Translations under genes and position numbers: made by a program
In this document: one piece after another, positions 28,007-37,623 of the stretch
Position numbering within the stretch: the first letter of the stretch is position 1
Layout of the letters: each line of letters begins with the position of its first letter
DNA from: Vibrio aphrogenes
GTDB taxonomy: Bacteria; Pseudomonadota; Gammaproteobacteria; Enterobacterales; Vibrionaceae
Direction: 5' to 3'
DNA length: 64,000 nt
NCBI RefSeq assembly: GCF_002157735.2
Contig: NZ_AP018689.1
Span: 2,327,619 to 2,391,618 of the forward strand
Notes under the pieces: model-generated
Seen by the model: only the letters and a program-made list of their open reading frames with translations
Database searches by the model: none
What the model was told of the DNA's origin: nothing

Positions 28007-28687
28007 ATGACACATATTCTCTTAGTCGATGACGACACTGAATTAACAGCATTACTTGAAGATATCCTCACCTTAGAAGGTTTTACCGTTTCTCAAGCCA
28101 ATGATGGGCAACAAGGGTTAGATGCCATTAATGCTGATATCGACCTTATTTTATTAGATATCATGATGCCGAAAATGAACGGAATGGAGATGCTCAAGCA
28201 ATTAAGACAGCACTGGCAGACTCCGGTGTTGATGTTGACCGCCAAAGGCGAAGAAGTAGATCGCGTGATCGGCTTAGAACTCGGGGCCGATGACTATCTA
28301 CCCAAACCGTTTAGTGATCGAGAGTTAATGGCACGCATCCGCGCAATTTTGCGTCGGACTCAGCCGCATAAACAAGAGGACGAGGAAGGATTGAGCCCAC
28401 ATGGTTTAAAACTCTTTCCGGGCAAACAAGAAGCCTATTACCACGAGCAGTTACTGGATTTGACCACTACGGAGTTTTCTCTATTACAGTATTTCTTGGA
28501 ACATTTAGGACAATCGATCAGTAAAGAAGATCTCAGTTTAGAAGTTTTAGGTAAACGCCTCAGTCCTTTTGATCGCGCGATTGATATGCATGTCTCTAAC
28601 CTACGTAAAAAATTATCAGAACACAGCGAGCTGAATTTAATCAAAACCTTACGTGGTAAAGGCTATTTAATGATTGAGGATCAATAA
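28007..28687 (+). CDS. cpxR: Envelope-stress response regulator CpxR
   Basis: This 226-residue OmpR-family regulator has an N-terminal receiver with VDDD and phospho-Asp51 (LILLDIMMP) and a C-terminal winged helix (TTEFSLLQYFLEH to LRGKGYLM). It activates envelope folding and repair genes. Its TAA stop shares a base with the cpxA ATG, so the pair is translationally coupled. GGCGG before the ATG can serve as ribosome site. Confidence 0.96.
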   Translation: MTHILLVDDDTELTALLEDILTLEGFTVSQANDGQQGLDAINADIDLILLDIMMPKMNGMEMLKQLRQHWQTPVLMLTAKGEEVDRVIGLELGADDYLPKPFSDRELMARIRAILRRTQPHKQEDEEGLSPHGLKLFPGKQEAYYHEQLLDLTTTEFSLLQYFLEHLGQSISKEDLSLEVLGKRLSPFDRAIDMHVSNLRKKLSEHSELNLIKTLRGKGYLMIEDQ

Positions 28688-30066
28688 TGAACCTGCCGAA
28701 GTTTTCTAGCTTATATGGCCGAATCTTTGCCATTTTTTGGCTGACGATGCTTTTGGTGCTCATTACCGTTCTAGCGGCTTCTCAACTTGACCCAAGACAG
28801 CTGCATGATGTCCCTGCAAACTCGTTGAAAGACTTGCAAAATCAAGCCCAAACCATCACCAGTAACTACCAAAATAGTTCATCCATCAGAGCTAGCATCA
28901 AACAAATTGAGCGTAGTAATGTCGATAGTGGCCGCTTAAATTATTATTTTAACGATACGGAAGGTCACTGGTTAAACCCACCCTCGGGCATGAGAGCGCG
29001 CGCCTTAAACAACTTCATTACTCAATCCGATAAGTCCAACTTTCCTCAGCAACGCCTTTATGGACGCTTGATGATTGCAGGCCCCTTACCGGTCGTGATT
29101 GCTCAACATGAACTGAACATGTACTTTGCTATTCGCTGGCATCAGCCGCCGCCCTTTTTATTACAACTGCTCGATCGACCTTTACAATTATTATTGGCGG
29201 TAATGCTCGCCAGCACCCCACTCTTACTCTGGCTTGCTTGGGCATTAAGTAAACCGGCCATGCGCTTAGAAAAGGCAGCGCAAAAAGTTGCTCGTGGCAT
29301 CATTGAATTGGATCCCGAATTAGAAAAAGGCCCTAGCGAATTTAAACAAGCCGGTGCCAGTTTTAATCAAATGGTGATGGCGATTAATAACAAGATTTCT
29401 GAGCAGCAACGTTTATTGTCCAATATTTCACATGAATTACGCTCTCCCTTAACCCGGTTACGCATGGCTAACGCACTCGCAATTCGTAAACAAGGAGACA
29501 GCGCCGAACTTGCTCGCATTGATATGGAAGCCGAGCGCCTTGAATTGATGATCAATGAATTATTGGAATTATCGCGTCAGCAAATCGACTCACACCAAAT
29601 ACAGCAAAATCTCTCGGTCGCCGAATTGTGGGCGGAAACCATTGAAGATGGCAAATTTGAAGCCGAGCAACAAAAGAAAAGCCTCATTTGTAGCGCCATT
29701 CCCAAGGCCGTGATGACTGGCAATCCAAATTTATTGATCAGCGCGGTCGAGAACGTGATCCGCAATGCCATTCGTTATTGTGAGCATTCCGTATGGGTTG
29801 ACTTTAAACAGGTCACTGTGAAGCAACAATCGAGTTTAATTATTACCATTGAAGATGATGGCCCTGGAGTCGACAAAGAAGAACTAGAAGCTATTTTCCG
29901 CCCCTTTTATCGAGTTTCAACCGCCAGAGAACGGCACAGTGGAGGAGCAGGCTTAGGACTGGCGATCACTCATAGCGTGATCACCCAACATAATGGACAA
30001 ATCACCGCCCTGCGCAGTCAACACGGCGGGTTAGCCGTCCAAATTACCTTGCCTTTGGATTTGTAA
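28687..30066 (+). CDS. cpxA: Envelope-stress sensor histidine kinase CpxA
   Basis: This 459-residue inner membrane kinase has a transmembrane helix near residues 12-32, a periplasmic sensor domain, a second helix near 165-185, and HAMP. The H-box SNISHELRSPLTRLRMA has its phospho-His near 249, and the ATPase motifs are EDDGPGV and GGAGLGLAI. It phosphorylates CpxR on envelope misfolding. It is coupled to cpxR by a one-base overlap. Confidence 0.96.
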   Translation: MNLPKFSSLYGRIFAIFWLTMLLVLITVLAASQLDPRQLHDVPANSLKDLQNQAQTITSNYQNSSSIRASIKQIERSNVDSGRLNYYFNDTEGHWLNPPSGMRARALNNFITQSDKSNFPQQRLYGRLMIAGPLPVVIAQHELNMYFAIRWHQPPPFLLQLLDRPLQLLLAVMLASTPLLLWLAWALSKPAMRLEKAAQKVARGIIELDPELEKGPSEFKQAGASFNQMVMAINNKISEQQRLLSNISHELRSPLTRLRMANALAIRKQGDSAELARIDMEAERLELMINELLELSRQQIDSHQIQQNLSVAELWAETIEDGKFEAEQQKKSLICSAIPKAVMTGNPNLLISAVENVIRNAIRYCEHSVWVDFKQVTVKQQSSLIITIEDDGPGVDKEELEAIFRPFYRVSTARERHSGGAGLGLAITHSVITQHNGQITALRSQHGGLAVQITLPLDL

Positions 30067-30141
30067 TTCAACCTCTAGGCGGTTGCTGCTATGATACTGG
30101 CTCCATTTTTATGACTCTATTACTGACTATGCAGGCTCATC

Positions 30142-30621
30142 ATGTTTGATATTGCTTTATATGAACCCGAAATCGCGCCTAATACAGGCAACATCATTCG
30201 CTTATGCGCAAACTGTGGCGCTAACTTACATTTGATTGAGCCGCTGGGATTTGATTTAGAAGAAAAGAAAGTACGCCGAGCTGGGTTGGATTATCATGAT
30301 CTTGCGCGAGTAAAGCGCCATAAAGATTACGCCGCCTTTTTAGAATACTTACGCCAACAACGTGGTGACAATTTCCGTATTTTTGCTTGTACCACTAAAA
30401 CCACAGGCCATCATGTGGATGCTCAATATCAACCAGGCGATGTGTTATTATTTGGGCCAGAAACCCGAGGCTTGCCAGCTGATTTAATCAAGGCTTTACC
30501 GATGGAACAACGCATCCGTATTCCTATGATGCCTGAAAGCCGTAGCCTAAACTTGTCCAATGCGGTTGCTATTATTGCTTTTGAAGCGTGGCGACAAATG
30601 GGATTTGAAGGGGCGGTTTAA
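30142..30621 (+). CDS. trmL: tRNA (cytidine/uridine-34 2'-O)-methyltransferase TrmL
   Basis: This 159-residue SPOUT methyltransferase modifies the wobble base of tRNA-Leu. The trefoil-knot motifs are visible: [13 protein letters not shown] at the N-terminus, [10 protein letters not shown], and [19 protein letters not shown] near the C-terminus. The length and sequence match E. coli YibK. It is apparently monocistronic. Confidence 0.96.
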   Translation: MFDIALYEPEIAPNTGNIIRLCANCGANLHLIEPLGFDLEEKKVRRAGLDYHDLARVKRHKDYAAFLEYLRQQRGDNFRIFACTTKTTGHHVDAQYQPGDVLLFGPETRGLPADLIKALPMEQRIRIPMMPESRSLNLSNAVAIIAFEAWRQMGFEGAV

Positions 30622-30640
30622 GAGTAAAGGGAACTAGGTT

Positions 30641-30920
30641 GCTGGTTCCTGGTCCCTAGGAGAAGCAAAAGACAAGAGCTAAGAAAAGAAAGAAACGAGA
30701 CTCGAGGACGCTTCGCTCGAGAGCCGAAAAGCGCTTTTGTTGCGGGTGACGAGTTTCGGGTTGCGCGTAAGAGCGAAAGTATCATCGCTCAGATGAAGGA
30801 CTCGGAGCGAAGCGTTCACGCATCTCGTTATCATCTTCTCACTCTTTCAAGCCACGAGCAGCAGAGCGCCCGAGTCACGAAATCCGAAAACGCTCTTCCT
30901 AGAAACTAGGGACTAGAAAC
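30641..30920. repeat. About 280-bp intergenic element bounded by GGTTCCTGGTCCCTAG inverted repeats
   Basis: GGTTCCTGGTCCCTAG near the left end pairs in inverted orientation with CTAGGGACTAGAAACC at the right end (13 of 16 positions). The interior has several short dyads and a CTCGGGCGCT piece shared with the 21822-22131 element. No ORF is supported. It occupies the whole trmL-fxsA gap, between two convergent genes. Confidence 0.45.
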
Positions 30921-30923
30921 CCT

Positions 30924-31412
30924 TTATTTATCTATCCTCTTATCTTCATCGGCTTGCTTTTCGAACTCGCCTTCAAAAATATCCCCTTGCTGATCATGTT
31001 CTGAGTTTTGGAATGGGTTATCACCATACTGACTATGGAAATGAGTCGATGACGCATTAACTTTCACGCGTTGCATTGCTTGTTGAGCTAACCAAGCACG
31101 GGGCGCAGGCAATAACACAATCATCCCCAATAAGTCAGTCATGAAGCCAGGAGTCAGTAGCAGCACCCCAGCGACGGCCAGCATGACGCCTTCAATAATC
31201 TGTTGCGCGGGTAATTCACCTTGTTGTAAACGAGATTGAACCGACATTACTGTCTGAATCCCTTGAGAGCGGACTAATGAGGCTCCGAAAAATGCCGTTA
31301 ATAATACAATCGCAATTGTCGGCCACAGACCAATCACTCCACCGACTTGAATAAATAGCGCGATTTCAATGATCGGAACACAAATAAATAGAATCACAAG
31401 AATAGGAAACAC
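30924..31412 (-). CDS. fxsA: FxsA family membrane protein
   Basis: This protein of about 162 residues has several hydrophobic N-terminal segments. The FxsA pattern is seen: an EIALFIQVGGVIG segment, SLVRSQG, and LLLTPGFMTDLLG, followed by a charged C-terminal tail. Overexpressed FxsA suppresses F-plasmid exclusion of phage T7 in E. coli; its native role is unclear. A TTG at 31424 is in frame. GGAGG lies 5 bases before the GTG at 31412, which fits better as the start. Confidence 0.88.
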   Translation of the reverse strand: MFPILVILFICVPIIEIALFIQVGGVIGLWPTIAIVLLTAFFGASLVRSQGIQTVMSVQSRLQQGELPAQQIIEGVMLAVAGVLLLTPGFMTDLLGMIVLLPAPRAWLAQQAMQRVKVNASSTHFHSQYGDNPFQNSEHDQQGDIFEGEFEKQADEDKRIDK

Positions 31413-31715
31413 AAACACCTCCAATAGTTATACCTTAGTGTAGGCTTTCCTCCTTTTTACCTCAAATTTTAACCATCTCAAAACGTAACCATCTTGGAAA
31501 AACAAACAACTAAGATACATTTCATTTGCAAATAGAGGGAATCTATTATTAAGATTTCAAGCAGGGCGAAAAACTTGATCTATGATCTATTTTTCTAACT
31601 CTAAAGGGGTATGATTACCGCCATACATAAAAGCAAGCCAGTCTGCAGTGAATGGATTCTAGCAACTGACCAAAGATTTTTTTTTATTAGCATTCATGCT
31701 TATAGGATCCATCCA
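31413..31715. other. fxsA-aspA divergent intergenic region
   Basis: No gene is supported in this stretch of about 300 bases. TTGATCTATGATCT (31575-31588) is a partial match to the FNR site TTGAT-N4-ATCAA. It would agree with the anaerobic role of aspA but is weak. A TTG-rich AT tract precedes aspA. Confidence 0.35.
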
Positions 31716-33161
31716 ATGACTACAGTAACTATTGATACACCTGTCCAACAATTCCGCATTGAAGAAGACTTATTGGGTACTCGTGAAGTACCAGCTGAAG
31801 CATATTACGGTATCCACACTGTACGTGCTGTAGAGAACTTCAATATCTCAACGGCCACTATTTCTGATGTACCAGAATTCGTTCGTGGCATGGTAATGAC
31901 TAAAAAAGCCGCTGCACTTGCAAACAAAGAAATCGGCGTTTTACCAGCAGACATCAGTGATTACATCATTCAAGCTTGTGACGTTATCTTAACCACTGGC
32001 AAATGCATGGACCAATTCCCTTCTGACGTATTCCAAGGTGGCGCAGGCACTTCTGTGAACATGAATGCTAACGAAGTGATTGCCAACTTAGCACTAGAGC
32101 TAATGGGTAAAGAAAAAGGTCAATATGACTTCATCAACCCAAATGATCACGTCAATAAGAGCCAATCAACTAACTGTGCTTACCCTACTGGTTTCCGTGT
32201 AGCAGTTTACAATAGCATCATGAAAACTATTGATGCCGTAGAATACCTACGTGGTTCTTTAGATCTTAAGAGCACTGAGTTCGACACCGTTATTAAAATG
32301 GGTCGTACCCAACTTCAAGACGCCGTACCAATGACAGTGGGTCAAGAATTCCACGCTTGGTCTGTTACGTTAAAAGAAGAAGTGCGTAACCTACAATACA
32401 TCTCAAAACTATTGCTTGAAGTGAACTTAGGCGCAACTGCTATCGGTACTGGCTTAAACGCAGCACCTGAATACCAAGCATTAGCCGTAAAACACCTATC
32501 AGAAGTGACTGGTCTTGAGTGTGTACCTGCCGAAGACTTAATCGAAGCAACCTCTGACTGTGGTGCTTACGTTATGGCACACGGCGCGCTAAAACGTCTT
32601 GCAGTTAAACTATCTAAAATCTGTAATGACTTACGTCTATTATCTTCTGGCCCTCGTGCTGGCTTAAATGAATTGAACCTACCTGAGCTACAAGCTGGTT
32701 CTTCAATCATGCCTGCAAAAGTAAACCCAGTAATCCCAGAAGTCGTTAACCAAGTGTGCTTTAAAGTACTAGGTAACGATACTGCTCTTTCTTTTGCAGC
32801 TGAAGGCGGTCAATTACAGTTGAACGTAATGGAACCTGTGATTGCACAATGTATGTTTGAATCACTAGAAATCCTGAAGAATGCTTGTGTTAACTTACGT
32901 GATAAATGCGTTGACGGCATCACAGTGAACAAAGAAGTGTGTGAAGCATACGTATTCAACTCTATCGGTATCGTCACTTACCTAAACCCATACATTGGCC
33001 ACCACCAAGGTGACATCGTGGGTAAAATCTGTGCTGAAACTGGTAAGAGTGTACGTGAAATCGTTCTTGACCGTGGCTTGCTAACTGAAGAAGAACTTGA
33101 CGAGATCTTCTCACCTGAAAACCTAATGCACCCACAATACAAAGCGAAACGTTACAACTAA
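31716..33161 (+). CDS. aspA: Aspartate ammonia-lyase (aspartase)
   Basis: This enzyme of about 481 residues deaminates aspartate to fumarate as a cytoplasmic tetramer. The fumarase/aspartase signature [11 protein letters not shown] is present, with [12 protein letters not shown] and the N-terminal [17 protein letters not shown] typical of AspA. An upstream in-frame start at 31611 would add 35 unrelated residues. The ATG at 31716 has AGGA upstream and aligns with the family. Together with dcuA it feeds fumarate respiration. Codon use suggests high expression. Confidence 0.97.
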   Translation: MTTVTIDTPVQQFRIEEDLLGTREVPAEAYYGIHTVRAVENFNISTATISDVPEFVRGMVMTKKAAALANKEIGVLPADISDYIIQACDVILTTGKCMDQFPSDVFQGGAGTSVNMNANEVIANLALELMGKEKGQYDFINPNDHVNKSQSTNCAYPTGFRVAVYNSIMKTIDAVEYLRGSLDLKSTEFDTVIKMGRTQLQDAVPMTVGQEFHAWSVTLKEEVRNLQYISKLLLEVNLGATAIGTGLNAAPEYQALAVKHLSEVTGLECVPAEDLIEATSDCGAYVMAHGALKRLAVKLSKICNDLRLLSSGPRAGLNELNLPELQAGSSIMPAKVNPVIPEVVNQVCFKVLGNDTALSFAAEGGQLQLNVMEPVIAQCMFESLEILKNACVNLRDKCVDGITVNKEVCEAYVFNSIGIVTYLNPYIGHHQGDIVGKICAETGKSVREIVLDRGLLTEEELDEIFSPENLMHPQYKAKRYN

Positions 33162-33180
33162 TCGTCGCTATCATTATAAA

Positions 33181-33209
33181 GAGGGAACGTTAAGCGTTCC
33201 CTCTCTTTT
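33181..33209 (+). terminator. Terminator between aspA and dcuA
   Basis: GAGGGAACG and CGTTCCCTC form a perfect 9-bp stem with a 5-base loop, followed by TCTTTT. It lies 20 bases after the aspA stop. Some read-through into dcuA is likely, as in E. coli. Confidence 0.88.
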
Positions 33210-33234
33210 GAACGACACAAAGATTAACGTGAGA

Positions 33235-33268
33235 TAGAGATGCCTACCCAACATTAGACGCATCTCTA
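33235..33268 (+). other. Inverted repeat in the dcuA leader
   Basis: TAGAGATGC (33235-33243) is perfectly inverted as GCATCTCTA (33260-33268) around a 16-base spacer. There is only a three-base T-run. It could be a leader hairpin or an operator; I cannot tell which. Confidence 0.4.
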
Positions 33269-33308
33269 TTTCAGGTTAATTTTAAGAATATAAAAAAGGC
33301 GATATAAC

Positions 33309-34607
33309 ATGCTCATACAACTTTTTATTGTACTTCTCTTTATCTATCTCGGAGCCCGGATGGGTGGCATAGGCATAGGGTTTGCTGGCGGTGCTGGCGT
33401 GGTGGTACTAACCATGATTTTTGGTTTAGACGCTGGTACGATTCCAATTGATGTTATTTTGATCATCGCATCGGTGATCACAGCCATTGCTTCCATGCAA
33501 GTTGCTGGTGGTATGGACTGGTTAGTCACGTTAGCTGAACAATTTTTACGTAAGAATCCAAAACGTATCACCTTTTATGCGCCTATCGTAACTTACTTTA
33601 TGACTTTATTAGCAGGGACAGGCCATACGGCGTTTTCAACCTTACCTGTTATTGCTGAAGTAGCTAAAGAACAAGGCGTTCGTCCTTCTCGTCCGCTTTC
33701 AATTGCTGTTATCGCTTCACAAATTGCGATTACCGCTTCTCCAATCTCAGCGGCCGTTGTTTACTTTGCCGGTTTGCTTGAACCTTTTGGCGTTAGCTAT
33801 TTACACCTACTTCTTATTTGTATCCCAACCACTTTCCTTGCTTGTATGGTCGGTGCCTTTGTTGCCAACTTCATGGGTTGTGAACTAAAAGATGATGCGG
33901 TTTACCAAGAGAAAATGGCAAAAGGTCAAATTCAACTGAAAAAATCAAAACAAGTTGCTGCGACTGCAAGTGCCAAACTGTCCGTTTATATCTTTGCAAT
34001 TGCGATTACGGTTGTAGTGATTTACGCCACGTTAATCAGTGATTCAATTGGGGTAATCACCAACCCTCACATTGACCGTAACCAAGCAATTATGGCGATC
34101 ATGCTATCCGCAGCGGCTGCGATGGTGACCTTTTGTAAGCTGGATACCAACAAAATCACAACGGCGGCAACCTTCCGTTCTGGTATGAGTGCTTGTATCT
34201 GTGTACTTGGTGTTGCATGGCTTGGTGATACCTTTGTGTCTGCTCACTTAACTGAAATCAAAGAGTTTGCTGGTGACTTGCTACAACAATACCCTTGGAT
34301 GTTGGCTATTACTCTATTCTTTGCTTCTATGTTGCTTTACTCACAAGGTGCAACAACCACAGCATTAATGCCAGCGGCGTTAGCGATTGGGGTTTCACCT
34401 CTAACGGCGATTGCTTCTTTCGCAGCTGTCAGCGCATTGTTTGTTCTACCAACCTACCCAACACTATTAGCAGCGGTAGAAATGGATGACACTGGCTCAA
34501 CCCGTATTGGTAAATGGGTCTTTAACCACCCATTCATGATCCCAGGTGTGATCACGATTGCGACAGCCGTTGCTTTCGGTTTTGTATTTGGTGGCTTGAT
34601 TCTTTAA
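33309..34607 (+). CDS. dcuA: Anaerobic C4-dicarboxylate transporter DcuA
   Basis: This 432-residue inner membrane protein has about ten hydrophobic helices. It begins MLIQLFIVLLFIYLGARMGGIGIGFAGGAGV, the DcuA/DcuB family signature. It exchanges aspartate, fumarate and succinate under anaerobic conditions. The aspA-dcuA adjacency is conserved in gamma-proteobacteria and favours DcuA over DcuB. Confidence 0.95.
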   Translation: MLIQLFIVLLFIYLGARMGGIGIGFAGGAGVVVLTMIFGLDAGTIPIDVILIIASVITAIASMQVAGGMDWLVTLAEQFLRKNPKRITFYAPIVTYFMTLLAGTGHTAFSTLPVIAEVAKEQGVRPSRPLSIAVIASQIAITASPISAAVVYFAGLLEPFGVSYLHLLLICIPTTFLACMVGAFVANFMGCELKDDAVYQEKMAKGQIQLKKSKQVAATASAKLSVYIFAIAITVVVIYATLISDSIGVITNPHIDRNQAIMAIMLSAAAAMVTFCKLDTNKITTAATFRSGMSACICVLGVAWLGDTFVSAHLTEIKEFAGDLLQQYPWMLAITLFFASMLLYSQGATTTALMPAALAIGVSPLTAIASFAAVSALFVLPTYPTLLAAVEMDDTGSTRIGKWVFNHPFMIPGVITIATAVAFGFVFGGLIL

Positions 34608-34634
34608 TGTTTCAATACACTGACTGATAAAAAT

Positions 34635-34661
34635 AAAACGAGTCTTCGGGCTCGTTTTTTC
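34635..34661 (+). terminator. Rho-independent terminator of dcuA
   Basis: AAACGAG and CTCGTTT form a stem over a UCUUCGGG loop of the stable UUCG type, followed by T residues. It lies about 28 bases after the dcuA stop. Confidence 0.9.
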
Positions 34662-34779
34662 GTTTCTGCTCTTCAAACCTTCTTATAAAACTGGCTATGA
34701 TATACTCGTCATGAAACCCAGCCTCATCTCCGTGGTCTGACACTCACAATCACTCTTTTTGTTGGAAGCTCGAAACCTT

Positions 34780-36681
34780 ATGTCTTTGTTACGCTTTTCG
34801 TTTATGCTTTTATTGAGCTTAATAGCTAGCTCTGCTCAAGCGGTCAATTTTGACTCAGCAGAAAATCCGTTGGCCGATTTTGCCTCTTCCCCAATGACCA
34901 ATAATCGTTTCGTACCGGTTGACCAAGCTTTTCCTTTCAACTTTATTCAGCACGGTGCCACTATTACCTTAGATTGGCAGGTTAAGCCGGGTTACTACTT
35001 ATATCGCGAACGGTTTTCATTCCAAACCAAAGATGCCCAGATCGTGAATACCCTTCTGCCCGAAGGCACCTTTCATAACGATGAATTTTTTGGTGATGTG
35101 CATATTTTTACTGAGCCAGTCTCTGTCGATATTCAACTGGATAACATTAAAGATAACGCCGAACTGATCGTACAATATCAAGGTTGTGCTACGACCGGAT
35201 TTTGCTACCCACCTGAAACTCGTATTGTTCCGTTAGATACGGCTCCATTAGAGACAGTTCCACTAGAGACTGCTTCATTAAATACGACGCCAGTAAGCTC
35301 GACTGCGCAGACCCCATCAGCTGACGCTCAGACGACAACCGCAACGGCGCGTGCCACAAACTCTTCAGCTACCAAGGCCAACCCTCAAGCGGCGGGCTCA
35401 CGCGATGCCAATATTGCCGATCAACTGGCACAACATTGGTGGACTCCATTACTCTTTTTGGCTTTAGGAATAGGGCTTGCCTTCACCCCGTGTGTCTTAC
35501 CTATGTACCCTATTTTAACCGGAATCGTCCTAGGTGGCGGCCGCTTAGAAGCTAAGAAAGCCTTTAAGCTCTCCTTTGTTTATGTGCAAGGTATGGCACT
35601 GACGTATATGCTACTGGGGCTGGTTGTGGCCTCGCTTGGCGTACAATTTCAGGCTGCACTTCAGTCACCGGCAGTATTAATTGTGTTAAGTGTGTTGTTT
35701 GTTTTATTGTCGTTGTCGATGTTTGGTCTCTACACCATTCAATTACCCAGCCGTCTGCAAACTTGGCTTAACAACCAAAGCAATAAACAGCAAGGTGGCA
35801 ACTTAACTGGGGTGTTTGTGATGGGCATTATTTCCGGTCTGGTGTGCTCACCGTGTACCACCGCCCCCTTGTCTGGCGCTTTATTGTATGTGGCACAAAG
35901 TGGCGATCTATTAACCGGTGCCATCGCTTTATACGCTTTAGCGATTGGGATGGGGATTCCTTTAATTGCGGTCGCTGTTTTTGGCAACAAATTACTGCCT
36001 CAAGCTGGCGAATGGATGAACCGAGTGAAGGTTTTCTTTGGTTTTATTTTATTGGCAGCGCCGCTATTCTTGTTAGAACGCATCTTACCTGAGCTGTGGG
36101 CACAAGCCTTGTGGGTTATACTAGGTCTCGCCGCCTTTGGTTGGCTCTATCATGTCAAAAACACCATGCAACAAGGCAATTGGAAACAAAGCTTGTTAGG
36201 CATTGTTGCGACCCTTGGATTGGTTTTTTCAGCCTACTTTGGCTTACAACTGGCGGGCATCTTACCGACTGCGACCTCCAACCATGCCACCACGCAAAAT
36301 CAAGTCGCCTTTACTCGTATCAAAACCGTGAATGAGTTAGAGCAAATCTTGGCACAAGCAAAGGCAGACAATAAAGCCGTGATGTTTGATTTTTATGCCG
36401 ATTGGTGTGTCGCCTGTAAGGAATTTGAGAAATACACTTTCCACGATCCTAAAGTCTCCGCTCAATTAGCTAATATTGAGCTGATCCAAGTGGATGTCAC
36501 CGCCGCCACCGCCGATGATATTGCTTTGATGCAAAAAATGAACGTGCTTGGTTTACCCACCATCGAGTTTTGGGATCCCCAAGGCAACTACCTTTCACAA
36601 GCTCGTATTACTGGGTTTATGAATGCACAAGATTTCTTGCAACATCTGAGCAAAAACCAACTCATTACGGATACGTATTAG
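34780..36681 (+). CDS. dsbD: Thiol:disulfide interchange protein DsbD
   Basis: This protein of about 633 residues passes electrons from cytoplasmic thioredoxin to periplasmic DsbC and other substrates. It has a signal peptide ([21 protein letters not shown]) and an N-terminal beta domain with the cysteine pair in [11 protein letters not shown]. The eight-helix core has TPCVLPMYP and [10 protein letters not shown]. The C-terminal thioredoxin domain has WCVACK (Cys543/Cys546). A Thr/Ala-rich linker follows the first domain. The ATG at 34780 starts the signal peptide; TTG 34759 is upstream. cutA, which lies between dcuA and dsbD in E. coli, is absent here. Confidence 0.96.
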   Translation: MSLLRFSFMLLLSLIASSAQAVNFDSAENPLADFASSPMTNNRFVPVDQAFPFNFIQHGATITLDWQVKPGYYLYRERFSFQTKDAQIVNTLLPEGTFHNDEFFGDVHIFTEPVSVDIQLDNIKDNAELIVQYQGCATTGFCYPPETRIVPLDTAPLETVPLETASLNTTPVSSTAQTPSADAQTTTATARATNSSATKANPQAAGSRDANIADQLAQHWWTPLLFLALGIGLAFTPCVLPMYPILTGIVLGGGRLEAKKAFKLSFVYVQGMALTYMLLGLVVASLGVQFQAALQSPAVLIVLSVLFVLLSLSMFGLYTIQLPSRLQTWLNNQSNKQQGGNLTGVFVMGIISGLVCSPCTTAPLSGALLYVAQSGDLLTGAIALYALAIGMGIPLIAVAVFGNKLLPQAGEWMNRVKVFFGFILLAAPLFLLERILPELWAQALWVILGLAAFGWLYHVKNTMQQGNWKQSLLGIVATLGLVFSAYFGLQLAGILPTATSNHATTQNQVAFTRIKTVNELEQILAQAKADNKAVMFDFYADWCVACKEFEKYTFHDPKVSAQLANIELIQVDVTAATADDIALMQKMNVLGLPTIEFWDPQGNYLSQARITGFMNAQDFLQHLSKNQLITDTY

Positions 36682-36785
36682 ACAAAAGTCGGATATGGTT
36701 CAGACTTTTGTACTTGCTGTGTTGAGACTCAAAGTAAACCAGTCAATAATAAGTTCATTGTTACTTAAACAGTGAACTTATTGTC

Positions 36786-37421
36786 ATGGATTCGACATAC
36801 AACATTATCATCGCGGACGATCATCCTCTTTTTCGTAATGCCTTATTTCAATCGATCCACATGGCGATCAGTGGGGCTAATCTGCTGGAAGCCGACTCTC
36901 TCGATGCTCTTCTGACGTTATTAGAAAAAGTAGAGGAACCTGACTTATTACTCTTGGATTTAAAAATGCCAGGCTCAAACGGTATGTCCGGTTTAATCCA
37001 ACTGAGAGCCGAATACCCCGACCTACCGATTGTGGTAATTTCCGCGAGTGAAGAATCAAGCGTGGTTAGCCAAGTCAAAAGTCATGGCGCTTTTGGTTTC
37101 ATTCCTAAATCCAGTGATATGCGTGAGCTTAATAATGCGCTAAACCAAGTATTAAATGGCGATCCTTTCTTTCCTGAGACCTTATTGCAACACCATGAAG
37201 CATGCGATGCCTTGACGCAAAAACTCGCCTCTTTAACCCCACAGCAGTACAAAGTGCTCGGCATGTTATCCGATGGTTTGCTGAATAAACAAATCGCTTA
37301 TGAGCTTAATGTCTCTGAAGCAACGATTAAAGCGCACATGACGGCGATCTTCCGCAAACTGGATGTCAAAAATCGCACGCAAGCGGTGATCTTATTGCAA
37401 CAATTAGAAACAGATAATTAA
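36786..37421 (+). CDS. crbR: LuxR-family response regulator CrbR (acetate switch)
   Basis: This 211-residue protein has an N-terminal receiver (IIADDHPLFR, phospho-Asp58 in LLLLDLKMPG, Lys in FIPKSS) and a C-terminal LuxR helix-turn-helix (LTPQQYKVLGMLSDGLLNKQIAYELNVSEATIKAHM). Position after dsbD and before nhaP2 matches V. cholerae VC2702 (CrbR), which activates acs together with the kinase CrbS. A crbS homologue lies 5.3 kb downstream here, which supports the call. Confidence 0.88.
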   Translation: MDSTYNIIIADDHPLFRNALFQSIHMAISGANLLEADSLDALLTLLEKVEEPDLLLLDLKMPGSNGMSGLIQLRAEYPDLPIVVISASEESSVVSQVKSHGAFGFIPKSSDMRELNNALNQVLNGDPFFPETLLQHHEACDALTQKLASLTPQQYKVLGMLSDGLLNKQIAYELNVSEATIKAHMTAIFRKLDVKNRTQAVILLQQLETDN

Positions 37422-37623
37422 AAAATACTTGCTGACTTACTCGGTATCTTATTAAAAACATGGTATTTTCTTAAGGTCGTCTCCATTTCTACCCAAACTC
37501 AGCAATGAGCCTCTGCGCTCATATTCGTCGTCTTTATTTTTTGCTCAAAGACCATGAGCTGAGTTGCTGTGTAGCGACAAATTTTTCTCTTCCATCTTAT
37601 AACGTTAATGAAGAGTGTCGCCT

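Noticed and set aside
34608..34779. A cutA gene between dcuA and dsbD, as in E. coli
   Set aside because: The gap is only about 170 bp, contains the dcuA terminator and has no CutA-like frame.
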